From: JACVRW01 sp963733885
Lineage (GTDB): Bacteria; Actinomycetota; Thermoleophilia; Solirubrobacterales; Thermoleophilaceae
Direction of reading: 5' to 3'
DNA length: 64,000 nt
Assembly (NCBI GenBank): GCA_963733885.1
Contig: CAVTES010000009.1
Span: 1-64,000 of the forward strand
In this document: in pieces, positions 1 through 11,200 of the stretch
Numbering within the stretch: the stretch's first letter is position 1
Layout: every line of letters begins with the position of its first letter
Notes under the pieces: model-generated
What the model was told of the DNA's origin: nothing
Database searches by the model: none
The model's input: the letters and a program-made list of their open reading frames with translations, nothing else
Position numbers and translations under genes: made by a program

Positions 1-383
1 AAGACGAGGAAGATCGAGCTGATCGACAGGCCCATCACCGCGGCGAAGGCTAGAACAGCCACTGCGCCGTGGCGGCCGACATCCGGTTGATCCCGGCGCT
101 GAGGCCGAAGACGAAGGCGAGCGGCGCGAACATCACCAGCCACTTCAGCGGCGAGGCGAAGATCGCGGCGCCGAAGCGGTCAGGTACTGGCGGTCTCCGA
201 TCTGATAGGCGGTCGGCTCCGGCGACACGGCGAGCCCCGCGACCGCCCAGGCCGCCAGCCCGGTGATGAGCATGCCACGGCCATCAGGCCGTAGACCTTG
301 TTCATGTGGGCGCGCAGGCCTTCGTCGATCTCCGCGGTGCGTACGCCGGCGCCAGCCTGACGAACAGTCCCGTATTCGGCCAT
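1..383 (-). CDS. Bax inhibitor-1 (BI-1/YccA) family membrane protein, partial and frameshifted
   Basis: The gene starts at ATG 383 on the minus strand and runs off the left edge of the window. The N-terminus (MAEYGT..., then RTAEIDEGLRAHMNKVYGLM) is the hallmark start of alphaproteobacterial BI-1/TMBIM proteins, which are seven-helix inner-membrane proteins related to YccA. After about residue 35 the frame is lost by a single missing base (GTGGCATG where GTGGGCATG is expected). The homologous sequence resumes in another frame (GLSAGINRMS, then a membrane stretch near position 40). At least two more one-base losses are needed to read the whole piece. These look like sequencing errors. The taxonomic flavour differs from the genes beyond 4.7 kb. 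Confidence 0.75.
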
Positions 384-552
384 GGATTTCCTCCGTTAGA
401 CCCGCGCCCCGCGGCCGGGGCCCGGGGTTCGCTTGCCAATATCGGTGGCGCCGGCCCGGATTTCAACGGCGGACGCGCCCCCGTCATGGCCCAATATGAC
501 CAAATCGCCTAACTGCTTGTCACCCGCGCGATCGCGGGCGCGCCGGCGGCGC

Positions 553-1418
553 TCATTCGAGGCGATGGGCGACGACGGTCCCGTCCATCATCATCGGGAT
601 GATCGCGAGCTTCTGCTCCGGCAGGTATTCGAGATCGGCGCTGCCCTGGTTGAGGTCGGGGAGCTCGCCGACGTGCCGTCCGGCTGGATGCGGTAGAGCC
701 CGCCGGCCATCCAGTCGGTGGCGAGCCAGGCCCCGTCGCCCTCGGGCTCCAGGCCGTCGAGGTTGCCGACCCCGGCGCCGGAGCCGAGGGGGCGATCGCC
801 TTGGTCTCCAGGTCGACCGCGAGCAGGTGGCCGGGCGCTTCGGTGGTGAAGTCGGGCTTCATGCCCGGGACCCCAGGCGGCGACGATGAGCTGGCCGTCC
901 TGCAGCGCCAGCCCGTTCGGATGCGCGAGCCCCTCGTCCTCGAGCCAGACGGACAGGGTGTCCGCGTCGAGGAGGTGGATCCGGTTGGTCACCATGTCCG
1001 AGACGAAGACCCGCCCGTCGGCGTCGGCCACCGCATCGTTGAGGAACTTCGCGCCTTCGGCCGGCCAGGTTCCGATGATCTCGCCGCCCGCGACGTCGAT
1101 CGCGACCAGCCGGTCGATGTCGGTGACGTAGAGCGTGTCGCCGTGCATCGCCAGGCCCTTGGGAGCGTTCAGGCCGGTGACCCATTGCGCTGCTGGAGGC
1201 TTCCGTCCGGCCCCAGGTATCGAGATGAAGCCGTTGCCGTCCTTCGCGTCCGGTGCCCCGGCGATGTTCGAGACGTAGAGGATGTCCCGGCGGGCGTCGT
1301 AGAGCGCGCTCTCCGGCGCCTCGAGCCCGGTGGCGGTCCAGGCCTCCTCGGCGAGCGCCGCATGGCGCGGCGACCAGAAGCACGGCAGCAGACGCCGGCG
1401 GTCACCGGCGCGGTGCAT
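553..1418 (-). CDS. SMP-30/gluconolactonase-like secreted beta-propeller protein (frameshifted)
   Basis: This is a predicted secreted six-bladed propeller protein of the SMP-30/gluconolaconase/LRE superfamily. The start is near 1418. A signal peptide is recognisable across two frames (LLVAAP, then AALAEEAW). The body reads LYVSNIAG, GLAMHGDTLYVTDIDRL, FLNDAVADADGRVFVSDM and HPNGLALQDGQLIVAAWG, which are repeated propeller blades. Frame changes occur near 1375, 860 and 790. The true end, MDGTVVAHRLE followed by TGA, lies at 553-555. The family includes lactonases, but many members have unknown substrates and I cannot name one here. The gene is on the same strand as the ABC genes and is probably alphaproteobacterial. 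Confidence 0.7.
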
Positions 1419-1514
1419 TCATCGACCCCCCCCCCCTGAAATGTCGCCGCCCCGGGCCGATACTCCTACGCCCACGGACGCCGGAACGCGAGCGGTCCGC
1501 GGAACCGAAGGGCG

Positions 1515-4117
1515 TCACTCCCGCGCGCGCAGCACCTGGGCCGGGCGGCGCCGCGAGCGGCGGCAGCGCAAAGGCGAGGCCGGCGAGCGAGGCTGCGAGC
1601 GCGCCGCCGGCGACGATGGCGAGCGGCGGTCACAGGGCTCGAAGCGGAACGTCCGCCTCCATGACGAAGGTCGTCACCCACCAGCCGGCGACGCCGCCGG
1701 CCGCGATCGCGACGAGGCCGGCGGCGGCGCCGATCAGCGCCGAGCGGAGCGCGAAGCTCGCGAGGATGCGCCGGCGGCTGGCGCCGAGGGTCTTCAGCAC
1801 CGCCGCCTCGAAGACCCGGCGGCCGCTCGCCGGCCGCGGCGGCGCCGATCAGCACCGTGAAGCCGGTGAGGAGCGTCGCCGCCGCCGCCCAGCGGGTGGC
1901 GGCGGCGATGCCCGTCGAGCGCCGTCGCGACGCGGTCGATGGCGTCGCGGACGCCGACGGCGGTGATGTTCGGGATAGGCGGCGGCGACGGCGCGCAGCA
2001 GCGGCGCCTCGGCCTCCGGGCTCGGCGTAGACGGTGGCGATATGGGTGTGCGGCGCGCCGGCGAGCGCCGCCGGGTCGAGCACGATCAGGAAGTTGATCC
2101 CCATCGTCTCGAAGCGCACCTCGCGGAAGCTCGCGATGGTGGCGGTCAGGTCGCGGCCGAGGATGTTGACCGTCAGCGCTGTCGCCGAGCTTCAGGCCGA
2201 GCTCGCGGCCCTCCTCGGCGGCGAAGCTCATCAGCGGCGGGCCGGCGTAGTCCTCGGGCCACCAGGCGCCCTCGGTGATCACCGTGCCCTGCGGCGGGCG
2301 CGGCGGCGTAGGTGACGCCGCGGTCGCCGTTCAGCGCCCAGTGCGGGCCGGCGACCTCGCGCGCCGGGCGGCCGTTGATGCGGGTGATGATGCCGCGCAG
2401 CATCGGCGCGGTCTCGACCGCGCTCGACGCCCGGCGTCGGCCTGGGCCCGCGTCGAGGAAGCCCGGCGAGCTGGTCGTTCTGGATGTCGACGAAGAAGAA
2501 GGCCGGGCGCGCGGTCGGGGAGGTCGCGGGTGATCGAGGCTCGCGCAGGTTCGCAGTCGATCTGGCCGGTGGCGGCCAGGACGCTGAGCCCGAGCCCGAG
2601 CGCGAGCACCACGGAGGCGGTCTCGCCCGAGGGCCCGCCGAGCGCGGCCAGCGCCCAGCGCAGCGCCGGGCGGCCGCGGGTCGAGCCGGCCGCGCCCGAG
2701 CCGGCGGGCGAGCCGGCGCAGGCCCCAGGCCGCGGCGAGCGAGCGCCGCCAGCGCGCCGGCGACGCCGCCGGCGGTGCCGAGCGCCAGCTCCGGCGCGCC
2801 GGAGAGGAGCGTCGGCGGCGGCGACCAGCAGCGGCGGCGAGCGCCGCGGTGGCGGCGAGATAGGCCGGGCGCGGCCAGGCGCGGCGGGCGGCGGTCAGGT
2901 CGCGGAAGAGCTCGGCGGCGCGGATGTCGCGGGCGCGGGCCAGCGGCCAGAGGGTGAAGAGGAGCGCGGTCAGGACGCCGTAGAGCGCGGCCTCGGCGAG
3001 CGGGCGCGAGGTAGAGGCCGAACTCGGCCGGCACCGGCAGGCGCGTCGGCGACGAACGGCGCGGCGGCGAGCGGCAGCGCCGGCGCCGAGGGCGAGGCCG
3101 AGCGCGATGCCGAGGAGCGGCGAGGAGGCCGATCTCGATCAGGTAGACGGCGAAGACCGTGCCGCCGGAGGCGCCGAGGGTCTTCAGCGTGGCGATGGTC
3201 GCGGTCTTCGCCTCGAGGTGCGCGCGCACCGCCGCGGCGACGCCGACGCCGCCGACGGCGAGGCCGGCGAGGCCGACGAGGACGAGGAAGGCGCCGAGCC
3301 GGTCGACGAAGCGGCCGACCCCGGGCGGGCCGCTGCGGCGGTCGCGCCATTGCAGCCCGGCGTCGCCGAAGCGGGCCGCGCGCCTCGTCGCGCAGCGCGG
3401 CGAGGTCGGCGTCGGGGGCGAGGCGCAGGCGGTAGGAGAAGTCGAACAGCGAGCCCTCGGCCGAGGAGGCCGCTGGCGGCGAGGTCGGCGCGGCGCACGA
3501 TCACCCGCGGGCCGAAGGTCAAGCGCCGGCGCGGCCGCGTCGGGCTCGGCGACGAGCGTGTCGGCGAGGCGGAAGTCCTGGGTGCCGAGCCGGACGCACG
3601 GCGCCGGGCGCGAGGCCGAGGCGGTCGATCAGCACCTTCTCGGCGACGAGCCCGGGCAGGCCGCCCTGCGGCGCGAGCGCCGCGTCGAGGCGCCGCCGCC
3701 GGCGAGCGCGACCTGCCGTAGAGCGGGTAGAGCGCCGTCCACCGCCTTGACCTGGACCAGCATGCGCTCGGGCTCGGCGCCGGCGCGGGGGACGGCGAGG
3801 AGCGAGCGGAAGTCGACGATCTCGGAGACCGCGGCGGCGTTGGCGTCCATCCAGGCGCGCTCGGCCGGGTCGGCGAAGCGGTAGGTGAACTCGATCTCGG
3901 CGTCGCCGCCGAGCAGCGCCGCCGCCTCGCGGGCGAGGCCGCGGCCGATGGCGGCGCGCACCGAGCCGACGGCGGCGATCGCCACCACCCCGAGCGCGAG
4001 GCAGGCGATGAAGCACGCGGAACCCGGCGAGCCCGCCGCGGAGCTCGCGCAGCGCGAGCGCGGAGGCGGCGGACCGCGGACGTTCACGGCCGGCCGGCGC
4101 GCAGTGGCCGCGCCGCG

Positions 4118-4121
<4 letters not shown>
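1515..4121 (-). CDS. FtsX-like ABC transporter permease, YbbP type (heavily frameshifted)
   Basis: This is the permease half of a YbbA/YbbP-type MacB-superfamily ABC system. The GTG start at 4121 overlaps the stop of the ATPase gene (GTGA). The N-terminus reads ALRELRGGLAGFR, then ACLALGVVAIAAVGSVRAAI, a first membrane helix. A periplasmic part follows (LLGGDAEIEFTYRFADP, EIVDFRSLLAVPRAGAE). A central FtsX core is visible near 3200 (EAKTATIATLKTLGASGGTV). The last helix is near 1680 (GWWVTTFVMEADVP) and the end is PAQVLRARE with TGA at 1515. Expected length is about 860 residues, as in the family. More than ten single-base indels are needed to reconstruct it, so no single reading frame covers more than a third. 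Confidence 0.72.
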
Positions 4122-4695
<574 letters not shown>

Positions 4696-4700
<5 letters not shown>

Positions 4701-4707
4701 TAGGCAA
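4696..4707. other. Probable chimeric assembly junction
   Basis: To the left, the minus-strand ABC ATPase is cut in the middle of a conserved domain. To the right, ATG 4707 opens a plus-strand secreted protein with no promoter or ribosome-binding site of its own: only six bases separate the last homologous ATPase base from this ATG. Left-hand genes resemble alphaproteobacterial families, right-hand genes actinobacterial ones. There is no integrase, repeat or tRNA at the boundary. A misjoined contig is the simplest reading. Confidence 0.65.
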
Positions 4708-6202
4708 TGCGCCGTCTCTTCACCATCTGCCTGCTCGCGCTGTCGGCCACGGCCCTGCTCGTGAGCGCGCCGGCTTCGTCGACCGCCGAGAGCAAGAAGG
4801 CCTCGAAGCCGTCGATCACACGCGTCCTGCCGATGCGAGTCGGCGTCGGCGGCACGCTCACCATCATGGGCAAGAACTTCAAGTCCGCTCGCTCGGCGAA
4901 CACGGTCATCTTCCGCGCGCCGAACGGCCGCTCGGTCTTCGCGAAGCCGCGCAGCGCCAGCCGCGGGAAGCTGAAGGTCGCGGTGCCCGGCGCGGTATCG
5001 CGCCTGCTTGCCGGCACGGTCAGCAAGCCGAAGCCCACCCGGATGAAGCTGCGCGGCTCGCCGGCGAGTTCAGTAGCTTCACTCCCCCGCCGGCTGTCGC
5101 CGGTTGTGACGGGATATGCCACGGATACGGCGCCGGGCCCGGGGCCGAGCGCCCCCAGCGGTGGGTCCGCCGCGCCCAGCGGCGCGCCGCGCCAGCGGCG
5201 CGCGAGCCCGCCAGCGGTGGCTCCGTGACCCCCCACCCGTGCCGGTCACATGCGACAGCAGCGACGACCACGACGGGGACCTGCTCTCGAACACGCTCGA
5301 GTCGGAGATCGAGACCGACCCGTGCCTGGCCGACACGGACGGCGACCAGATGACGGATGGCTGGGAGTACTACGCCGCCAAGGACCTGACGTCAAGGCCG
5401 TCCCCTACCCGGGCAGGCGGCCCTTCCCGAACGCGCTCGACCCGTCGGACGGTGTCTGCGGGCGGTACCTTCAGCGCGATCGACTTCGACGGCGACGGCC
5501 TCACCACCCTCGAGGAGTACCGGGCCTGGCGCTTCACCGGCAGCTCCTTCGACGACGGCGAAGGCCGGCGGCGCTCGACCTCGGGTCACCGCTGGGCTAC
5601 AGCGACGGCACCAAGTTCAGCCGCGCGAGCGAGACCCCGAGCGTGCCGGCCTGGCGCGGTCGCCTCCTACGGCCTCCCTGGCCCGAGCCAGCGCGTTCCC
5701 GGCGACGTACGACCTGCACCGCGACGCCGGCCGTGGCGTGACGACGAGCGCGACGCGGACGCGCGACGGACTCGCGAACTGGCTCGAGTCCGCGCGCGGC
5801 CCGGCAAGCCCCGCTATGGTGGACGAGCTTCTGGGCGCACGTTCGCCCCGCCGGTCGAGCCCTGGGGGCCAGAAGTCCTACTGCGGCTGCGTCCGGAGTT
5901 CGGGACTTCACGAGCGGCCGTTCGCGGAGCTCGACCTGGCCGACAGCGACGTCGATGGCGACACGCTGCTCGACGGCGAGGACGACCAGGACAACGACGA
6001 CTACAACAACATCACCGAGATGTACGAGGCCGCTACGACCTCGACGGCGACGGCTGACCGGGCTGGTGCTACGACGGGCACTCGGCCGACGTATCCCAGC
6101 GTCGACACGGCCGGGCGTGGACCATGGCGGATCAACCCCTTCAACCCCTGCGCACCCGATCCGGACTCGCGCACCTGCCACGACTACAAGCCCTTCGACT
6201 AG
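4707..6202 (+). CDS. Secreted IPT/TIG-like protein with calcium-binding Asp repeats (frameshifted)
   Basis: The protein begins MRRLFTICLLALSATALLVS with a clear signal peptide ending near APASSTAES. Residues about 35-110 form an IPT/TIG-like Ig fold (SITRVLPMRVGVGGTLTIMG). A Pro/Ala/Gly-rich linker follows, then acidic calcium-binding loops of the thrombospondin type 3/dockerin kind: DHDGDLLSNTLESEIETDP, ADTDGDQMTDGWEY, IDFDGDGLTTLEEYRAW and DSDVDGDTLLDGEDDQDNDD. The end, NPCAPDPDSRTCHDYKPFD, is followed by TAG at 6202. At least five frame changes (near 5055, 5395, 5570, 5670 and 6030) separate these pieces. It is probably exported and Ca2+-stabilised. The role is unknown. It precedes aroC by 72 bases. 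Confidence 0.65.
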
Positions 6203-6274
6203 CCTTCCGCTCAACCGAGTACCTCCTCTGCTCCAACTGGCGCCCGCACCCTCGCTAAGTAGGGTGTGGGCGCC

Positions 6275-7451
6275 ATGTCGTTCCGCTTCGTAACCGCCGG
6301 TGAGTCGCACGGCCCGGGCCTCACCGCGATCGTCGAGGGCCTGCCCGCCGGCCTCGAGCTGAGCCCCGAGGACATCGACCGCGACCTCGCCCGGCGGCAG
6401 CTCGGGCACGGCCGCGGCGGGCGCATGAAGATCGAGAAGGACCGCGCCGAGGTGACCGTCGGGCGTCCGCCACGGGCGGACGCTCGGCAGCCCGGTCGCG
6501 ATCCGGATCGAGAACCGCGACTACGCCAACTGGGAGGAGCGGATGAACCCGTGGCCGGTGGACGGCGAGGTCGACGAGGTGCACCTGCCGCGCCCCGGCC
6601 ACGCCGACCTCGCGGGCGTCCTGAAGTACGGCTTCACAGCGACGTCCGCAACGTGCTGGAGCGCGCCTAGCGCGCGGGAGACCGCCGCGCGCGTCGCGGC
6701 CGGCGCGCTCGCCAAGGCGTTCCTGCGCGCGATGGGCGTCGAGGTGTCTCGCACGTGACGCGCATCGGCTACGGTCACCGCGCCCGAGCGCGACGAGCTG
6801 GAGCCGGAGGACTTCGAGGACGTGGACGAGTCGCCGGTGCGCTGCCTCGACGCCGAGGCGAGCGACGCGATGGTGGCCGAGATCAACGCCGCCCGCAAGG
6901 CGAACGAGTCGCTCGGCGGGGTGTTCGAGGTGCGCGCGTTCGGGCTCGTGCCCGGCATCGGGCTCGCACATCTCGTGGGAGGAGCGGCTGGACGGCCGGC
7001 TGGCCGGCGCGATCATGTCGATCCAGGCGATGAAGGGCGTGGGCATCGGCGACGGCTTCGACCTCGCCGGGCGGGTCGGCTCGCAGGCCCACGACGAGAT
7101 CTTCTGGTCGGAGGAGCACGGCTTCTTTCGCGAGACCAACCGCGCCGGCGGCCTCGAGGGCGGCATGACGACCGGCGAGCCGCTCGTCGTGCGCGGCGCG
7201 ATGAAGCCGCTGCCGACGCTGACCAAGCCGCTGCGCTAGCGTGGACATCGAGACGAAGGAGCCGGCCCAGGCGCTGCGCGAGCGCACGGACTCCTGCACG
7301 GTGCCCGCCGCGGGCGTGGTGGGGGAGGCGATGGTTGCGCTGGTGCTCGCGGCCGCCTACCGCGAGAAGTTCGGCGGCGACCACATCGACGACGCGCGCG
7401 CGGCACTCGACGCCTACGTGGAGCGGATCGGGTGGAGGCGCAGCTCGGTAG
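6275..7451 (+). CDS. aroC: Chorismate synthase (frameshifted)
   Basis: AroC makes chorismate from 5-enolpyruvylshikimate-3-phosphate, the last shikimate step, and needs reduced flavin. ATG 6275 gives MSFRFVTAGESHGPGLTAI, the classic N-terminus, followed by RRQLGHGRGGRMKIEKDRAE. Further signatures in shifting frames are WPVDGEVDEVHLPRPGHADL, EINAARKANESLGGVFEV, IMSIQAMKGVGIGDGF, EEHGFFRETNRAGGLEGGM and RTDSCTVPAAGVVGEAMVAL. Indels lie near 6462, 6640, 6755, 6965 and 7236. The in-frame TAG at 7237 is an artefact of the last one, and homology continues to about 7435. A TAG at 7449 in another frame is the likely natural stop. The gene heads an aroC-aroKB-aroQ operon. Confidence 0.88.
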
Positions 7452-8969
7452 ACGGCGCGATCGTCTTCGTCGGCTTCATGGGCGCGGGCAAGTCGACCGG
7501 CGCCCGCGCGCTCGCCGCGGAGCTGGGAGTGGAGGCGGTCGACTGCGACCGGGAGGTCGAGCGCCAGCTCGGGCGAGCCGATCGAGGGGTACTTCGACCG
7601 CGAGGGCGAGTCGGCCTTCCGCGCCGCGAGGAGGAGGTGGTGCGGCGAGCTGCTGGAGCGGCCGGACGCTGCCGGTGATCGCGCTCGGCGGCGGGGCCGT
7701 TCAGTCCGAGCGCGTGCGCGAGGCGCTCGCGCCGCCACACGGTCGTGCACCTCGAGATCGAGACCGCGGACGCCTGGCGGCGGGCGTCGGACAAGGGCCG
7801 TCCGCTCGCGCGCGACCCGGTCCGCTTCGAGCAGCTCCACCGCGACCGCGCCAGCCGCTCTACGAGGCGGTCGCGGACGCAGCGATCCCGCCCGCGCGAC
7901 CGCGACGTGCTGCGGCGCGCCCTGCCCGCGCTGCGCTCGCTCGGCGAGGCCCCGCCCGGCACCCGGCTCGTGTGGGCGTCGGCCGACTCCGGCGCCTACC
8001 CGGTCTACTTCGGGCGCGGCCTGATCGGCTCGGGCTTCTTCCACGCCGCTGAACGGCCGCCGCTTCGTCGTGACCGACGAGAACGTGGCGCGCATGCACC
8101 CCGTCGAGGGCGACGACCAGGTCGTGGTCATGCCCGGCGAGGAGCACAAGACGATCCACGGCGCCGAGCTGGTGCTCCGCTCGCTGGCCCAGGCCCGCGC
8201 CGAGCGCGGCGACCTCGTGGTGGCCGTCGGCGGCGGCGTCGTCGGCGACCTGGCCGGCTTCTGCGCCGCCGTCTACCAGCGCGGCATGCGCCACGTGCAG
8301 GTGCCCACGACCATCGTGGCGCAGGTGGACTCGGCCTACGGCGGAAAGACCGGCGTGGACCTGCCGGAGGGCAAGAACTACGTCGGCGCCTACCACCAGC
8401 CCTCGGCCGTGCTGTGCGACCCCGCGGCGCTCGACACGCTGCCCGCCGAGGAGGCGGCGGCGGGCTACGTCGAGGTGCTGAAGACGGCGCTGATCGCGGG
8501 CGGAGGGCTGTGGGCGCGGGTGCGCCAGGGCGGCCCGGTGGGCGCGCGCGAGATCATGGGCTGCGCCCGCACCAAGCTCGCCGTTGTGGCGGAGGACGAG
8601 CGCGACGAGGGGCGGCGCCAGGTGCTGAACCTCGGCCACACCGTCGGGCACGCGATCGAGGCGGCCACCGGGTTCGCCCGCTACCGCCACGGCGAGGCGG
8701 TCGGCATCGGCCTGCTGGTGGCCCTTCGCCTGTCGGATCGCGACGCCCTGCGCGCGGAGGTGGCCGACCTGCTGGCCGACCGCGGGCTGCCGTTGACCTA
8801 CACGGGCGCGGCGCCGGACCTGGTTGCCGAGGTGGTGGAGCGCGACAAGAAGCGCACGCGCGGACGGGTGCCGTTCGTGCTCGTCGAGGCGCCGGGGCAG
8901 GTGACGCCCGGCCACGACGTGGACTCCGCCTCGCTGCTCGCCGCGATCGAGGAGGTGCACGGCACGTGA
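7448..8969 (+). CDS. Bifunctional shikimate kinase / 3-dehydroquinate synthase fusion (frameshifted)
   Basis: The N-terminal part is shikimate kinase: IVFVGFMGAGKSTGARALAA carries the Walker A, then VDCDREVERQLG, IALGGGAV, RPLARDP. Its C-terminal helix (DVLRRALPALRSL) runs straight, without stop or start codon, into LVWASADSGAYPVYFGRGLI, the beginning of dehydroquinate synthase. The AroB core from about 8070 is intact: MPGEEHKT, VAVGGGVVGDLAGFCAA, VPTTIVAQVDSAYGGKTGVD, LNLGHTVGHAIEAATG with the metal-binding histidines, and RDKKRTRG. Indels lie near 7570, 7660, 7735, 7855 and 8050. The exact start is lost in one of them. AroK-AroB fusions are known, for example in Thermotoga. The fused state is inferred from continuous coding through 7900-8045. 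Confidence 0.8.
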
Positions 8970-9400
8970 GGAACCGCGTGGACGTCATGCACGGGGTCAA
9001 CTTCGACGTGCTGGGACGCCGGGCCGCGGCGCACTACGGCGGCCTCACGCTGGAGCAGCTCGAGGTCCAGGTGCAGCGCTTCGCGCGCGACCTCGGGCTG
9101 GTCGTGACCTTCACCCAGACCAACCACGAGGGCGAGTTCTGCGAGTCGCTCCACCAGACGGCCGCCGACGGCCTGCTGCTGAACCCGGGGGCCTGGACCC
9201 ACTACTCCTGGGCGATCCGCGACGCGCTCGAGGTCGCGGCGCTGCCGGCCGTGGAGGTGCACCTCTCGAAGGTCGACGAGCGCGAGGAGTGGCGGCGCGT
9301 CTCGGTCGTGCGAGACCTCTGCATCGGCACCGTGCAGGGCAAGGGCGTGGACGGCTACCGCGACGCGCTCGTGCTCCTCAAGGAGGAGCTCGAGGCTTGA
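8966..9400 (+). CDS. aroQ: Type II 3-dehydroquinate dehydratase
   Basis: AroQ dehydrates 3-dehydroquinate to 3-dehydroshikimate. The GTG start overlaps the aroB stop (GTGA), so the two are translationally coupled. The 144-residue length fits the dodecameric type II family. The N-terminus VMHGVNFDVLGRR matches the usual GPNLNLLGRR with substitutions. The catalytic tyrosine region AAHYGG, FTQTNHEGEFCESLH, LLLNPGAWTHYSWAIRDAL and AVEVHLSKVDEREEWRRVSV are all present in one frame. Only the AroC, AroK, AroB and AroQ activities are encoded here. aroA, aroE and aroG must lie elsewhere. Confidence 0.93.
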   Translation: MRNRVDVMHGVNFDVLGRRAAAHYGGLTLEQLEVQVQRFARDLGLVVTFTQTNHEGEFCESLHQTAADGLLLNPGAWTHYSWAIRDALEVAALPAVEVHLSKVDEREEWRRVSVVRDLCIGTVQGKGVDGYRDALVLLKEELEA

Positions 9401-10456
9401 GCCGCGCCGACCGCCTCGTCGCGCTGCTCGAGGAGCGCTCGCTCGACTCGCTGATCGTGACCAACCTGGTGAACGTCCGCTACCTGACGGGCTTCACCGG
9501 CACCAACGGCGCGGCCCTCGTCTCGCGCGACGAGCGCCTGTTCTTCACCGACTTCAGGTACGTCGAGCGTGCCCGCCTCGAGGTGCGCGAGTTCGATCCG
9601 GTCGAGGGCGGCCGCGACCTGCTGGGCGACATGGCGGCGCGCCTCCACGGCCGCGCCGGCTTCGACGACGCGGCACGTGAGCGTGCGGGCTCACCGGCGG
9701 CTGACCGAGAAGGCCGGCGAGGGCGTTGAGCTGGTGCCGGCCGGCGGCCTGGTCGAGCGGCTGCGGGAGGTGAAGGACGAGGGGGAGCTGCGGGCCATGC
9801 GCGCGGCCGCCGAGGTCGCCGGGGCGGCATACGAGGAGATCCGCGAGCGGGGCCTGACCGGCAGGACCGAGCGCGAGGTGGCGCGGTCCATGGTGCGCCG
9901 GATGGAGGACCTCGGCGCCGAGGGGCCGTCGTTCCCTCCGATCGTGGCCTCCGGCGCCCACGGCGCGTTGCCGCACGCCGAGCCGCGCGACGCCGAGATC
10001 CCGGCCGGGACGCTCGTGGTGGTGGACGCCGGGGCCCGCGTGGACGGCTACTGCTCCGACTGCACGCGCACCTTCGCCACGGGGCCGCTCGACGACGGCG
10101 CGGTCGAGGTCTACGAGCTGGTGCGGCGCGCCCAGCAGGAGGCGCTCGCCGCGGCTCGGGCCGGCGCCGCGCGCCGCGACGTGGACGGCGTGGCGCGCCG
10201 GATCATCGGGGAGGCCGGGCACGGCGAGCGCTTCGGCCACGGCCTCGGGCACGGCGTTGGACTGGAGATCCACGAGGACCCCCGCCTGACCCGCGTGGCC
10301 GAGGGGACGCTCCGTGAGGGCAACACCGTGACGATCGAGCCGGGCGTCTACCTGCCCGGCAGCTTCGGGGTGCGGATCGAGGACCTCGTGGCGATCACCG
10401 AGGACGGACCCGAGGTGCTGACCGCGTTCCCGAAGGAGCTGGTGACCGTCGGGTGA
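9397..10456 (+). CDS. Xaa-Pro aminopeptidase / M24 family metallopeptidase (one frameshift)
   Basis: This is a pita-bread M24 peptidase that releases N-terminal residues next to proline. The TTG start overlaps the aroQ stop (TTGA). The N-terminal creatinase-like domain reads VTNLVNVRYLTGFTGTNGAA and FFTDFRYVERA. One indel near 9672 changes the frame. The catalytic domain then carries all five metal ligands: VVVDAGARV, DCTRTFAT, FGHGLGHGVGLEIHE, VTIEPGVYLPG and VRIEDLVAI. Its position after aroQ is typical; in many bacteria efp and nusB come next, but here they are 21 kb away. Confidence 0.88.
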
Positions 10457-11182
10457 TGGCGCTCGCCGCCGTCGCCGCGTTTGCGGGAGCGGCGGTGCAG
10501 TCCGCGACCGGGTTCGGCTTCGCGCTCGTGCTGAGCCCGGCGCTGTTCGCCGTCATGGACCCTGTCGAGGCCGTGACGGCGCTGCTCGTGCTGGGCGTCG
10601 CCCTGAACCTGCTGGTGCTGTTCGAGGGCGGCCGGCCCGAGCACGTGGACTGGCGGGCGCTCGCGCCGATGCTCGCGGCCGCCCTGCCGGGGCTGGCCGT
10701 GGGAGCGGTCGCGCTGACGCAGCTGTCGAAGGACGTGCTCCAGGTGGCCGTGGGGGTCGCGGTGATCGCGGCTGCGGGTTGGCAGCTGCGGGAGCGGCGG
10801 CGCAGGGTGCGCCCGATCTCGGCCCCGCGGCGGGCGCGCCGTGGGGTTCGCCAGCGGCGCGCTCACCACGTCGATAAGCGTGAGCGGGCCCCCGATCGTG
10901 CTGTGGCTCGAGGCGCGGGGTGTGCGGCCGGAGGAGTTCCGGGCGTCTTTGGCGGCGAGCTTCCTGGTGCTGAACCTCGCCGGCGGGGCGGTGCTGGTGG
11001 GGGCGGAGGGGACGGGGGCCTTCGACGTAGGCGTGGTGCTCCCGCTGCTCGTGCTGGTGAGCGCGGGCTATGCGTTGGGCGCCCTTGCCTTCCGCAGGCT
11101 GGACCGGGAGCGCTTCTTCGTGCTCGCGCTGGTGCTCGTGGCCTGCACGGGCGCAGCCAGCGTCGTCGCCGGCGTGCTCTAA
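10456..11182 (+). CDS. TauE/SafE family anion permease (one frameshift)
   Basis: This is a small polytopic membrane protein of the TauE/SafE (sulfite exporter) family. ATG 10456 overlaps the pepQ stop; a GTG three bases earlier is also possible. The first helix, AAVAAFAGAAVQSATGFGFA, has the conserved QS(A/G)TGFGFAL motif of the family's first repeat. The second repeat near 10840-10910 has SGALTTSISVSGPPIVLW, after a one-base indel near 10840. About eight helices are predicted. Substrates in this family are organosulfur or sulfite anions, and the exact one cannot be told here. Confidence 0.8.
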
Positions 11183-11200
11183 CGCGCTCTGCTAGACCGT

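Noticed and set aside
7237..7239. TAG as the natural end of aroC.
   Set aside because: Conserved chorismate synthase sequence continues for about 65 residues in the next frame, so this stop comes from an indel.
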